Below are positions 1 to 9,070 of a stretch of 64,000 nt of DNA, piece by piece. The translations under genes and the position numbers were made by a program. The stretch comes from RDXT01 sp033762375 (lineage in GTDB: Bacteria > Bacteroidota > Bacteroidia > J057). How positions within the stretch are numbered: the first letter of the stretch is position 1; the number at the start of each line of letters is the position of its first letter. A model generated the notes under the pieces. That model did not search any database, was not told the DNA's origin, and was given only the letters and a program-made list of their open reading frames with translations. The stretch spans positions 1 to 64,000 of the forward strand of contig JANRLQ010000055.1 in assembly GCA_033762375.1 (NCBI GenBank), given 5' to 3'.

Positions 1-61
1 TGAACACTACCCAGAAACCGCAAACAACTCAGCCATACAACCCATCTTCTCGTGACAACTT

Positions 62-1459
62 ATGTTAGGTTTTAGAAGATCGTGTCAACTTTTTTCAGTT
101 TTTTATCTATCAACTTGTCAACCAATTTTAGGAAGTGACCACCGCCTTCTCCTCCTCTCCCTGCTCCTCCTCACAGCGCCGGCCCTGGCCCAGCAGCCTA
201 GTCAAAACTATGCTCTCTTTTTTGCGGTTGATACCTACGACAGCACGAACGCCTATCCGCCGCTGCTGAGCCCTGTGGAGGAGGCTCGCTCCCTGGCGCG
301 GGTGCTGGAGCACGAGTACGGCTTCCAGGCTGAGGTGGTCGAAAATCCTACTGCCAGACAGACCGAGGAGAAGCTGGCGGAATATGCTGCACGATTCGCA
401 GACGGCACCTGCGCGCCGGAGGACCAGTTGCTGGTTGTTTTCAGCGGCCGGGGGCTGGAGCAATACAGCCATGGTTATTTCCTGACACGCGACACCCGGC
501 CCACGGAGGTGCACCGTACGGCTTTATCGTTTTTTCTGGCCAGGGTCCTGATTGACAACATTGCCTGCCAACACATCCTCGTGGCGGTGGACGCGCCTTA
601 CAGCCGCTATTTTGATCCGCAGCCGGGAGCGACGCCGGAAAACCTCCAAAGCTTGGAGGCAGGTGAGCAGATGTTTCAGCAGCACCAGGCGACTCAAAGC
701 CGCTTGTTCCTCACCTCCGGCGACAGCCTCGGGCTTACGCCGGACCAGTCGGGCTTTACGGAGAGGCTGAAGGAAGCTCTGGCGCAGTCTGGCGGTGCAG
801 ATAGCACCCTGACTTTTTCCGAGCTGTGCGGCCTGCTGGGGCAGGGAGGGCCGGACATCCACCGGGGCAGTTTTGGCAAACACGAGGCAGGCGGCAATTT
901 CCTGCTTATCAGAAACATCGCCGCCGCCGACTCCCTTGCCTGGCAACGAGCCCTGCGGGCAGATAACTGTGCAGCCGCTCAAAGTTACCTGACAGATTAT
1001 ACCGCCGGAAAATATCGGGAGGCAGCGGCACAGCAGGTAGAAACGAAGTGCGGGCAGACGGATTCCACACAGGTGGAGGCTAATGCACCGATTGGAAATA
1101 CGTACGACAAGGATATGTTGGTTTACTTCGAACGAGATCCTGATATAGATGCTTTCATGTTTGCGGAATTAAAACCCCAAGCGATAAACTATGATGAGGT
1201 TCGGGCCTTAATGGGCGAACCGGTAAAAGGTATCCTTAAACGAGAAGAACATAAAGGGAAAAATATTCGCGTGGTTGCAAGGGTGCTGGTAGATAAATAT
1301 GGCAACTACAAAAGGCACCGCCTTATTAGTATGGGTCATCCGATTTGTAGCAGACAGGTGGAAGCCTATCTTCACCGGCTGATCTTTACGCCTGCGATAC
1401 AGGGAGGTAAACCCGTCAGCTTTTGGGTCAATATGGCTTTTACCTTTCAGGTAGAGTAG
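62..1459 (+). CDS. Secreted caspase-fold pseudoenzyme with TonB-C domain
   Basis: A 465-residue protein. A hydrophobic stretch ending in APALAQQ (about residues 29-45) looks like a signal peptide, so the true start may lie downstream of the only in-frame ATG used here. Residues 48-190 follow the peptidase C14 (caspase/metacaspase) pattern: an FFAVDTYDS opening strand, an EARSLARVL helix, a QLLVVFSGRG strand and a HILVAVDAPYS strand. The catalytic His expected in SGHG is Arg130 and the catalytic Cys expected in the DxCYS position is Pro179, so the protein should not cleave peptides. Residues 395-465 resemble a TonB C-terminal domain (NIRVVARVLVDKYGNY, then FTPAIQGGKPV). Caspase-like modules in Bacteroidota often sit in surface or signalling proteins; a binding or scaffold role is inferred. 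The fold assignment is fairly secure, the function unknown. Confidence 0.75.
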   Translation: MLGFRRSCQLFSVFYLSTCQPILGSDHRLLLLSLLLLTAPALAQQPSQNYALFFAVDTYDSTNAYPPLLSPVEEARSLARVLEHEYGFQAEVVENPTARQTEEKLAEYAARFADGTCAPEDQLLVVFSGRGLEQYSHGYFLTRDTRPTEVHRTALSFFLARVLIDNIACQHILVAVDAPYSRYFDPQPGATPENLQSLEAGEQMFQQHQATQSRLFLTSGDSLGLTPDQSGFTERLKEALAQSGGADSTLTFSELCGLLGQGGPDIHRGSFGKHEAGGNFLLIRNIAAADSLAWQRALRADNCAAAQSYLTDYTAGKYREAAAQQVETKCGQTDSTQVEANAPIGNTYDKDMLVYFERDPDIDAFMFAELKPQAINYDEVRALMGEPVKGILKREEHKGKNIRVVARVLVDKYGNYKRHRLISMGHPICSRQVEAYLHRLIFTPAIQGGKPVSFWVNMAFTFQVE

Positions 1460-1585
1460 TTGGCAGCGCCTCCGGATCATCTACTCAGTAAAAATCTGTC
1501 CTCTCATCAACCCCATACCCCCCCCGCCACCTGGCTTGACTCCCAGCCCCGGTAACTGACCCATCCTGAGGTATCTCCACAACCC

Positions 1586-2515
1586 TCACCACCTTCTTGC
1601 GCCGAGATAGTGGCAACGCACCCGGGAGCGCCACGGGCGGATGCCCATCCGTCCTGACAAGCCCGGAGGTTTGGCGACGTTGTACACCAGCTGATCATCT
1701 ACAAATATCAGCAGCGTATCTTCCAGCACCCGGATCAGGAAATGATGGCATGCGCCCGTAGCAAGGGAAAATGCCACTCCGTCATCTACATGGGTGTAAT
1801 CTGAAAAATCATCCATCCCACGGGCACCGACCTGTTCAAGCAGCATTCGCTCCTCGGAACAAAGCAAATGGTAATAGGTCCGGGAGGCAGAGAATTCCTG
1901 CCAGCCCAGCACCAGGCCAAAACTTGCGGGCAAGTCTTTATCGCCTTCATCGAATCGGAGAAAGCAGATGCGGGCCTCCAGAAGGCAGGACGAGCCGTCG
2001 AATGTTTCCTGGCTGAGGAGAAAGCTGTACAGCCCGCCGCCGGTCAGGGTGCGCGCCTCGGCATCGAGGTCCCAGTCGCCGATGATCTCCAGGTCTTGCC
2101 AGTACGGCTTATAGCTGGAGGTTGTTTTTCGGCCTGCTTTCGGTGGTTTTGACGCCGGGGGCAGGCTTTGGGCTATTTCAGGCGAGAGATAGGGAAGCTG
2201 TCCCCACTTTCTGCCGGAAGACATCTCCACAAACCATCCGTCTTCGAAAAGGATCTGGTCCTGTGCTGCCAGATGATCTATCAGCGTACGGGCCAGGCGG
2301 CCGAATCGGGCTTGTTTGGTGGGTGGACGGGCGATCAGGACTTCAGTGCCGACAGGAATATACCAGCCCTTGAGCTTGGACAGATAGCTGGGCGCAATTC
2401 CGCAAAGGCTGGCTATATAACTTTGTTTTTTTTGTTTGACGGATATCGCGATGTACAATGCAGTCTGGAATATCTCCTCATTTTGATTAAGTGCCAATGG
2501 GAGGGACGCTTCCAT
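1586..2515 (-). CDS. HTH-like plus concanavalin/jelly-roll domain protein
   Basis: The start is set at the ATG opening MEASLPLALNQ (309 aa); an upstream in-frame ATG at 2560 would add 15 residues of non-conserved look. Residues about 10-45 contain a helix-turn-helix-like segment (SYIASLCGIAPSYLSKLKG). A basic linker with PPKAGRK follows. Residues 130-309 resemble a LamG/DUF1080-type jelly roll: GDWDLDAEARTLTGGG, a long set of alternating strands, and the terminal LSGRMGIRP strand typical of glycan-binding concanavalin folds. There is no signal peptide, so the protein is probably cytoplasmic. An intracellular DNA-binding head with a sugar-binding-like tail is unusual; a ligand-responsive regulator is an inference. 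It is divergent from the VWA gene, and the shared spacer has a tandem 12-mer that could be its operator. Confidence 0.6.
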   Translation of the reverse strand: MEASLPLALNQNEEIFQTALYIAISVKQKKQSYIASLCGIAPSYLSKLKGWYIPVGTEVLIARPPTKQARFGRLARTLIDHLAAQDQILFEDGWFVEMSSGRKWGQLPYLSPEIAQSLPPASKPPKAGRKTTSSYKPYWQDLEIIGDWDLDAEARTLTGGGLYSFLLSQETFDGSSCLLEARICFLRFDEGDKDLPASFGLVLGWQEFSASRTYYHLLCSEERMLLEQVGARGMDDFSDYTHVDDGVAFSLATGACHHFLIRVLEDTLLIFVDDQLVYNVAKPPGLSGRMGIRPWRSRVRCHYLGARRW

Positions 2516-2581
2516 AGTGGATTCCTGGGTTAAAGTCAAGCATAGATACAAAACGGACAACTATACGGGAAATTATACATA

Positions 2582-2605
2582 TTTCCTGACAAGTTTCCTG
2601 ACAGG
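2582..2605. repeat. Tandem 12-mer in divergent promoter region
   Basis: Two adjacent copies of TTTCCTGACARG (11 of 12 bases identical) lie between the divergent HTH/jelly-roll gene and the VWA gene. A partly similar GTTTGTCCTG follows directly. The position suggests an operator, possibly for the neighbouring HTH protein; this is inference. Confidence 0.45.
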
Positions 2606-2708
2606 GTTTGTCCTGCGGCCAAATAAAAATAGGTGCGTAGTATTGTTGACAACACGGCCGCATGATGCGATGCAGCTATTGGGCCTCGACATACCACAAC
2701 TTTAACTC

Positions 2709-4022
2709 ATGATTAACCCTATTATGCTCACCCTCACCACCGCCGCCAACGCCACCTGGCTCGACACCCTGCCGCGGCAGGAGTGGTACCTCTACTTCGA
2801 GATCCAGGGTGCCGACGCGCCGCCTTCCGAGCAGCGTGTGCCGCTCAACCTCGCCCTCGTCCTCGACCGCAGCGGCTCCATGCAGGGCGATAAAATCGCC
2901 TACGTCCGCCGGGCGGCAGCTTTTGTCGTGGATCACCTCAATGCGGACGATACCCTGGCCCTCGTGCAGTATGACGACGTGATAGACGTGCTAAGCCCCG
3001 CCGCGCCCGTGCGGGACAAGGCCGCGCTCAAGCGTCAGGTCCAGGCCATCGAGGCCCGCAACAGCACCAACCTCAGCGGCGGTATGCTCGAAGGCTTTAG
3101 CCAGGCAATAAGCTGCAAGGAACCCAACCGCGTCAACCGTGTGCTGCTACTCACCGATGGCCTCGCGAATCGGGGCGTAACGGACCCCGGCCAGCTCCGC
3201 AAACTCGCACAGGACAAGTTTCGCCAGGAAGGCATCGGGGTGTCCACCTTCGGCGTGGGCGCCGGCTTCAACGAGGCACTGCTCATGGGTCTGGCTGAGC
3301 ATGGTGGCGGCAACTATTACTTCATCGCCAATCCCGACCAGATCCCCGACATTTTCCAGCGCGAGCTGGCCGGACTGCTCACGGTCGTGGCCCAGCAGGC
3401 GGCGCTGACGATCTCCTTTGCGGATACGGGTCTCCGCTGCGAGAAGGTCTTTGGCTATCCGGGGGAAATCTCTGACGGAGTGGTCCGGGTGAATTTTAAT
3501 GATGTATTTGCCAGCGAGAAAAAAGCGGTGCTGCTCAAGCTGGTCGCCGACGCTCCTCTTGCGGCGGAAAGCCTGTCTTTCCACGCAGAACTGAAGTATG
3601 TGGATGCCCTGGCGGGATTTGAAGCGATGGCTGAGCGCAAAACGCTAGAAATGCGCCGCACCACCGATCAGCTGGCCTATGACCAGGGGCTTGATCCCAA
3701 ACTTGCTGAACAAATCGCACTCTTCCTGGTCGTGGACTGGCGGGAACAGGCGCAGGCTTATGCCGACCGCCGGGACTTTCAGGCGGCAAATGCACTTGTC
3801 CAGCAAGCCAAAGCCTACCTCGAAGGGTATTTCAGCAGCCACGCGCCAAGCGAGGACCTGAATAACCTCTATCAGGAACTGCTTACCTACGAAAAAGTGC
3901 TGGCGGCAATGCCGCAGATGGATGAGGAAATGTATCGCTCACACAGCAAGGGATCCAATTATTATGCCTACATGCGGCGCTCGAAGCGGAGGCTCGACTA
4001 CGAGGAAAACAGCAACCCCTGA
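2709..4022 (+). CDS. VWA domain protein (no signal peptide)
   Basis: A 437-residue protein with a von Willebrand factor A domain at about residues 45-225. The MIDAS metal site is complete: DRSGS at residue 53, the Thr in NSTNLSGG, and the Asp in LLLTDGLAN. The N-terminal 20 residues are not a convincing signal peptide and no membrane segment is visible, so a cytoplasmic location is likely, unlike the membrane-anchored BatA/BatB VWA proteins of this phylum. The second half (230-380) is beta-rich, like the C-terminal part of YfbK-type VWA proteins, and is followed by a helical tail with a basic stretch (RRSKRRLDYE). VWA proteins usually bind protein partners, often beside MoxR ATPases, but no MoxR gene is next to it here. 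Substrate or partner unknown. Confidence 0.85.
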   Translation: MINPIMLTLTTAANATWLDTLPRQEWYLYFEIQGADAPPSEQRVPLNLALVLDRSGSMQGDKIAYVRRAAAFVVDHLNADDTLALVQYDDVIDVLSPAAPVRDKAALKRQVQAIEARNSTNLSGGMLEGFSQAISCKEPNRVNRVLLLTDGLANRGVTDPGQLRKLAQDKFRQEGIGVSTFGVGAGFNEALLMGLAEHGGGNYYFIANPDQIPDIFQRELAGLLTVVAQQAALTISFADTGLRCEKVFGYPGEISDGVVRVNFNDVFASEKKAVLLKLVADAPLAAESLSFHAELKYVDALAGFEAMAERKTLEMRRTTDQLAYDQGLDPKLAEQIALFLVVDWREQAQAYADRRDFQAANALVQQAKAYLEGYFSSHAPSEDLNNLYQELLTYEKVLAAMPQMDEEMYRSHSKGSNYYAYMRRSKRRLDYEENSNP

Positions 4023-4082
4023 CAGGCGGCAGCCTGAAAGTATAGCGGGTGGCCGCAAAAAAACGGGCCATCTCCCGCGCCC

Positions 4083-7000
4083 TCAGGCCTTGTGCTCCCG
4101 GAGGCTTGCTGCGCGGCGCTCCTGGATGTAGTGCCCCCAGTAGGCAAGTTTTTCCCGCAGCTCCCCGATCTGGAAGGGTTTGCTCACGAAGTCACGCATG
4201 CCTGCCTCGTAGCAGGCATGAATATCTTCTTTCATCACCCCTGCTGTAACGGCCAGCACCACTGGGCGCTGCGCAGCGGGGAGTTCCTGGAATAGGATCC
4301 GTGTGGCCTCCAGTCCGTCCATGACGGGCATGTGAACATCCATAAGCAGCAGGTCGTAGGGTCGCTGGCGCAGCGCGTCAAGGGCCTCGGCGCCATTGCT
4401 GGCCAGGTCAGGGGTGTAGCCTTCTTTCTCCAGCACACGTCGGATAAGCTTCTGGTTGACGGGATTGTCTTCTGCTGCCAGGATGCGGAGCGGATACCGC
4501 TGTGCCAGTTTTTCGGCCAGCGTATCGGGCGGGATGGCCGGGACATCATCCGGGTGGACGGCGAGGAGCCTGGCGGCCTTTGTGCGCAGCTTGCTGATAA
4601 CCAATGGGGCTGCATGCAGCTCATCCTGGGCACCTGCTTTTGAGGGGTGGCTGAAAATACTGTCGCGGGGCTGGAGCAGCAGCGCCGGAACTGGCTGCCG
4701 GGCTTGTTTTTCCAGCCAGCACGTAAAGTCCTGGGCAGCCAGGGCGCCAGCGTCGAGCAGGACGAGGTCGGCGGCAGTGGCGAGGCAGAGTGCTTCCGCT
4801 TGGTGGCAGATATAGGTTTCGCAGCCCCAGGCTGTGAGCTGGCCGCTCAGCCATTCGGCGCGGGGGGCACGGGCGTCGAGCAGCCAGACCCGTTTGCCTG
4901 GCCAGGCGGGCGGTGACACTGGCACAGCAGGAGCTGCTTCGACCCGGATATGGAACGTAAATGTACTGCCCTTGCCCGCTTCGCTGTCAAGTGAGATGCC
5001 TCCGCCCATCAGATGCGAAAGGTGGCGGCAGATCGAGAGTCCGAGGCCGGTGCCTCCATACCGCCGGGTGGTCGAGGCATCTGCCTGCGTAAAAGCCGCG
5101 AAGAGCCGTGAGGCCTGCTCGGGCGAAACCCCGATCCCGCTGTCCTGCACAGACAGGTACACTTCCCCTGCTCCCTGTGCAGGCCAGGGCTCCCGCAAGA
5201 AGACCCGGATATGCACATATCCCTGGACCGTAAACTTCAGGGCATTGGAAACCAGGTTGGTCAGAATCTGCTGTACCCGCACCGGGTCGCCCACCATCTG
5301 CGCAGGCAACTCAGGAGCAAGGTCATACAAAAGGTCCAGGTCCTTCTGATACGCTGCCGGGCCAAAAATCTGAACGACATTCTCCACCACTTCCCGCAGG
5401 TCGAAGGGTACTGACTCGATGAGCAGTTTGCCCGACTCAATTTTTGAGAAATCGAGGATGTCGTTGATGATCGCCATCAGGGCCTTGCTGCTGCTGCGGA
5501 TGGTGTCGAGATAGTCGTGCTGCTCGGCATCAAGGGAGGTATCGCCCAGCAAGTCCAGCATCCCGATGACACCGTTCATGGGGGTTCGGATTTCGTGGCT
5601 CATATTGGCCAGGAATAAACTTTTGGCCTCAGAGGCTTCGCGGGCTTCTTCACTTTTGCGGAGCAGCTCCTCCGTGCGTTGCGCGACGAGTTTTTCCAGC
5701 AGGACATTCTGTCGCTTCAGCCGGTAGGACTGTAACCAGATCCCGAAGGCGAACATCGCGATCAGGAGCACACCGTAGACAACAAAAGCACCTGGGGAGA
5801 GATACCAGACCGGATGTACCTCGATATCCCGTGTTACAGGCTCACTCCATCCATACGAATCACCTTGTTTGACCCGTACTTCCAGGGTGTATTTACCGGC
5901 GTCGAGCGGCGGGGTTTCCCACTCCTGCGCCTCCTGGGGCTGTGACCAAGCGTCAGACAACCCCCTGATGCGCGTCTGATAGAGTACGGGTTCTCCTGAG
6001 TAGGCATAGTGGACAACGCGGGAGCGGACGCGGCTTCGGTAGGGATAGACAGTGGCATGGTCCTGATCTGCCCAGCGGGGCCGCTGGCTGCTTGGTGGCA
6101 CGGGATCCGGGCGGCTGGACACAACCAGACCCTCGCGGGTGCCGATCCAGATATAACCCTCGCTGTCGCGGGAGATGGTGGCATATTCTGTCTCATCGGT
6201 CGGCAGACCGGAGGCAACGCCAAACTGTACGAAATCGTTGTGGCGGTAGCAGCCGATACCCTTACTTTTGCTGCTCAGCCAGAGGCTGCCTTCGCGGCCG
6301 GCACACACCGCCCGGATCTCCTCGTTGACAGGCCAGTTGCCTACTTGTATGCGGAGCACGCTTTTGCGGTCGTAGCGGAGCAGGCCATCGGTGGTGGCCA
6401 TCCAGACAGTGTCGCCCCCCCCTAGCTCTAACATATGCACCTCAAAGACAGACGCAGGTATGAAGGACAAGGGCAGGCTCAGGTTCTCAAAGCGCTCTTT
6501 TTCCGGATCATAGCGATACAGGTAAGTTTTCTCACCCACGCCACTGAGCAGCAGGCTGCCGTCAGGGTGCTGCCGGACATCAATGATCCGCGTGTCCAGT
6601 CCTTCTGCCTTGCCAAAATGACGGATGGAGCGGCTGCGTGGGTCCAGGCGCATCACCCCGACCAGGGGGGTGCTGTCAGGGGCCTGGCAAAGCCATATAT
6701 AGCCGGCATGATCCCGCACAGACTGGAAAATCGTACTTCCCTGGCTGCGAAAATCCAGCACGGTGCGCTCCTTGCTGCCGGGACGGGTGCGTAACAGGCG
6801 CCCGTCGTAGTCTCCGATCCAGAGCCAGCCCTCTTGGTCTGCCATCAGGCTGGTGGCACCGCGCCAGGCCCCTATATTGAGGGCTTCTGTCCGGTACTGC
6901 CGGTCCTGGCGGGTAATGCGGTATACATCGCCAGCGGTCGCATAACGCACGCCGGGCTGGGTTTCGTAGTTGGCCCAGAAAGAAACCTCAGGCAAGCCGG

Positions 7001-7964
7001 GTGGGCTGACAAAAAAGGCCGGGGTCAGCAAGTGCGCCCCGTCGGCTGCCGCTACCCAGATCGCCTGACCATCGCTTGCTGGTGCAAAATCGAGTACCTG
7101 CGTTATGCCGAGGGAGTCTATATGTTTTTGCCCCGTCTGGCTGAAGACAGGAAAAGAGCGGAGCGAAGCACCTGATGGCAGCCATTCATAGACGGGATAC
7201 AGGCTGCCCGCAGCGAGCAAGGGGCCACCCGGCGTGCGAAATGCCCTGCTCAGGGGTTCAGGGCTCTGCAAGGTCAGGACCCGCACCTGAAAGGCCAGAT
7301 TTGCCTGGCCAGAAATTTCGCAGGTGCTTTCCGGCCCCCAGGCCAGCCAGCGACTGGAGCCCAGGGCAAGTATGTGGGTATTTCCGCCGGGCAGGGTGAC
7401 AGGCAACAGAAAAAAGGTCTGCGTATCTTCTTGCCAAAGGTACAGATTGCCTGCGGCATCCGCCGCGAGCAGGTGTCCGGCATCGTCGAAGGCCAGTTGT
7501 ACCTCAGCGGTGCCCAGGGGAAATACCCTGAGCTGCCCCTGCCGCCAACGGGCTGCATACCCCGGACCACCCACCCAAAAGGTACCGTCACGGGTGGCGA
7601 TCTGGCTGCCTGTCTGCGGCGGCTGGGGCAGCGGAAAGAGCTCTGCTGCCTCGGTGAGCGCCAGGTCAGGATGCCGCGCCGGAAAAACTGCTATACCACC
7701 GGGGCAGAGAGCGACCATTTTTCCTGCCCCGTATGCCAGATCAAACAGCGGCCCTGGTAAAAACGTCGGCGGCAACTCATGGTATTGCTGGCTGTCGAAG
7801 TAGGCAAGGCCCTTTGCGGTCCCCAGCCACAAGAGACCCGTAGGATCCTGTGCCAGTGCTGTAATCTGCTCCCCTCCTGTCAGGCCCGGAAAACGGGAAA
7901 TACGGTATTGGGTACGCTGGGCAGTCAGCCCTGATACCGTCAGCATGAGAATCGTCCAGGCCAT
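4083..7964 (-). CDS. Hybrid two-component sensor kinase (propeller, Y_Y_Y, HisKA, REC)
   Basis: About 1293 residues when begun at MAWTILMLTVSGLTAQ, which reads as a signal peptide; an in-frame ATG at 8090 would put 42 unsuitable residues before it. The periplasmic part has repeated ligand-binding propeller blades (motifs such as LLWLGTAKGLAYF, GYIWIGTREGLVV), a Y_Y_Y domain (LDAGKYTLEVRV) and one membrane segment (GAFVVYGVLLIAMFAFGIW). The cytoplasmic part has HisKA with the phosphorylated His in SHEIRTPMNG, HATPase_c (DSGIGV, GGTGLGLSI), a degenerate receiver-like stretch, and a full receiver with phospho-acceptor Asp in LLLMDVHMPVMDG. Unlike classical Bacteroides HTCS regulators there is no C-terminal AraC HTH, so output must pass to another protein. 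These sensors often respond to carbohydrates; the ligand is unknown. Confidence 0.92.
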   Translation of the reverse strand: MAWTILMLTVSGLTAQRTQYRISRFPGLTGGEQITALAQDPTGLLWLGTAKGLAYFDSQQYHELPPTFLPGPLFDLAYGAGKMVALCPGGIAVFPARHPDLALTEAAELFPLPQPPQTGSQIATRDGTFWVGGPGYAARWRQGQLRVFPLGTAEVQLAFDDAGHLLAADAAGNLYLWQEDTQTFFLLPVTLPGGNTHILALGSSRWLAWGPESTCEISGQANLAFQVRVLTLQSPEPLSRAFRTPGGPLLAAGSLYPVYEWLPSGASLRSFPVFSQTGQKHIDSLGITQVLDFAPASDGQAIWVAAADGAHLLTPAFFVSPPGLPEVSFWANYETQPGVRYATAGDVYRITRQDRQYRTEALNIGAWRGATSLMADQEGWLWIGDYDGRLLRTRPGSKERTVLDFRSQGSTIFQSVRDHAGYIWLCQAPDSTPLVGVMRLDPRSRSIRHFGKAEGLDTRIIDVRQHPDGSLLLSGVGEKTYLYRYDPEKERFENLSLPLSFIPASVFEVHMLELGGGDTVWMATTDGLLRYDRKSVLRIQVGNWPVNEEIRAVCAGREGSLWLSSKSKGIGCYRHNDFVQFGVASGLPTDETEYATISRDSEGYIWIGTREGLVVSSRPDPVPPSSQRPRWADQDHATVYPYRSRVRSRVVHYAYSGEPVLYQTRIRGLSDAWSQPQEAQEWETPPLDAGKYTLEVRVKQGDSYGWSEPVTRDIEVHPVWYLSPGAFVVYGVLLIAMFAFGIWLQSYRLKRQNVLLEKLVAQRTEELLRKSEEAREASEAKSLFLANMSHEIRTPMNGVIGMLDLLGDTSLDAEQHDYLDTIRSSSKALMAIINDILDFSKIESGKLLIESVPFDLREVVENVVQIFGPAAYQKDLDLLYDLAPELPAQMVGDPVRVQQILTNLVSNALKFTVQGYVHIRVFLREPWPAQGAGEVYLSVQDSGIGVSPEQASRLFAAFTQADASTTRRYGGTGLGLSICRHLSHLMGGGISLDSEAGKGSTFTFHIRVEAAPAVPVSPPAWPGKRVWLLDARAPRAEWLSGQLTAWGCETYICHQAEALCLATAADLVLLDAGALAAQDFTCWLEKQARQPVPALLLQPRDSIFSHPSKAGAQDELHAAPLVISKLRTKAARLLAVHPDDVPAIPPDTLAEKLAQRYPLRILAAEDNPVNQKLIRRVLEKEGYTPDLASNGAEALDALRQRPYDLLLMDVHMPVMDGLEATRILFQELPAAQRPVVLAVTAGVMKEDIHACYEAGMRDFVSKPFQIGELREKLAYWGHYIQERRAASLREHKA

Positions 7965-8149
7965 GAACGCCCGCCAGCCGCACAATTGCCGGTCCCTGCA
8001 TCCAGGGCCTGTCAACAAAGCATATCGGCCGCAGAAAAAAATCATGTTCTGAGGGGGGTAAGTACTTGCAATATACGTTTTGCCATACACAGATGCCAGT
8101 GTTTCTGGTGGCAGATTATTACAAGATACGTATATTTATCGTCCACTGA

Positions 8150-8282
8150 CGCCTCAATCACCCGCTCCTCAAATCCCGGCAGGGGGTGGTAGGCAAAGTC
8201 CATTTTCTACGGGGAGATAGAGTCGCGGCTGACCTCGAGGAAATACTTGTCTTGGCTGAGGCGGGGACGGAAGTCAGTATCG
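8150..8282 (-). pseudogene. Decayed C-terminal fragment of a nucleoside hydrolase gene
   Basis: These 133 bases align without gaps to 12358-12490, the 3-prime end of the intact nucleoside hydrolase gene of this window, with 112 identical positions by hand count (about 84 percent). Read on the minus strand in the same frame it retains SQDKYFLEVSR and the PLPGFEE segment, but a Trp codon of the intact gene (in ISRWKVDF) is TAG here. Similarity stops before 8283, so only the tail is left. It appears to be the relic of a second copy lost by deletion. The rest of the 8091-8436 spacer contains no supported gene. Confidence 0.8.
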
Positions 8283-8436
8283 TACCCGACCATAGCGGCG
8301 CGACGCAGGGCATACAATCACCTGTGTCTGCCAGGCGGCAGCCTTATGACAAGCGGCAGTCAAAAATCACACAGAGCTACACCGAGACCATCTCTGTGAA
8401 ACGCTGTGCCTCCTTCTTTTTGTGGGAAAACCCTGC

Positions 8437-9012
8437 TCACCCCCACACCACGCCTCGGTACAGATCCCGCATGGCGATTTCAGCGCCCATACTGGGGAGG
8501 CTGATGGTCGTTTCCAGTCCTTCATAGGCCCGGAACTGCCACAGGCCGCTCTCGTCGCGGGAAAACACTTCTACTAAGGGCTGCTTTTGCGAGATAAGCA
8601 CGTAGTCGCGCAGGGAAGACAGGGTACGGTAGAGCCGGAACTTTTCGCCCCGGTCATAGGCTTCGGTGCTGTCGGAGAGCACCTCAGCGATCAGCACGGG
8701 GTTTACGAGGGCGTTGGGGTCGAGGGGCGAATAGTGCTCCGGACCGCAGACCAGCGAGGCTTCGGGATAGAGGAAGCAGTCCTCCGCCTCGATGCGGATG
8801 CGCAGATCGCCGTTGAAGGAAGTGCAACCGCTGCGGCGGGCCAGGAGATTGAACTCTGTTACTATGTTGCCTCCCAGCATGCTGTGGTTACGTGTGCCGC
8901 CTGCCATCGCAAACAGCTCGCCCCGGTGGTACTCATGCCGGACATCGGCGCTGCGCTCCAGCTCCAGGTAATCGGCCACGTTCAGGCGGAGGCTTATGGC
9001 TGCTTCTCCCAT
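8437..9012 (-). CDS. Uma2 family (DUF820) putative endonuclease
   Basis: A 191-residue protein beginning MGEAAISLRLNVADYLELE; the longer in-frame start would run into the next gene region. It matches the Uma2/DUF820 family of restriction-endonuclease-fold proteins: RHEYHRGELFAMAGGT and HSMLGGNIVTEF at the N-terminus, a PD-(D/E)xK-type core with FLYPEASLVCG and LIAEVLSDSTEAYDRGEKF, and a C-terminal YVLISQKQPLVEVF strand. The usual YPD metal ligand is Glu here, a conservative change. The family is common in cyanobacteria and Bacteroidota and its biological role is not established. It lies immediately downstream of the AAA/nuclease gene on the same strand. Confidence 0.88.
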   Translation of the reverse strand: MGEAAISLRLNVADYLELERSADVRHEYHRGELFAMAGGTRNHSMLGGNIVTEFNLLARRSGCTSFNGDLRIRIEAEDCFLYPEASLVCGPEHYSPLDPNALVNPVLIAEVLSDSTEAYDRGEKFRLYRTLSSLRDYVLISQKQPLVEVFSRDESGLWQFRAYEGLETTISLPSMGAEIAMRDLYRGVVWG

Positions 9013-9070
9013 AGGATGATTCTTTGAGGAAATATACGGGTTTTTGGGAAAAAAGTAGCAGGATGCTCGC

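Noticed and set aside
8186..8527. Plus-strand open frame across the relic region
   Set aside because: It runs antisense over the nucleoside hydrolase relic and into the Uma2 end; a shadow frame.
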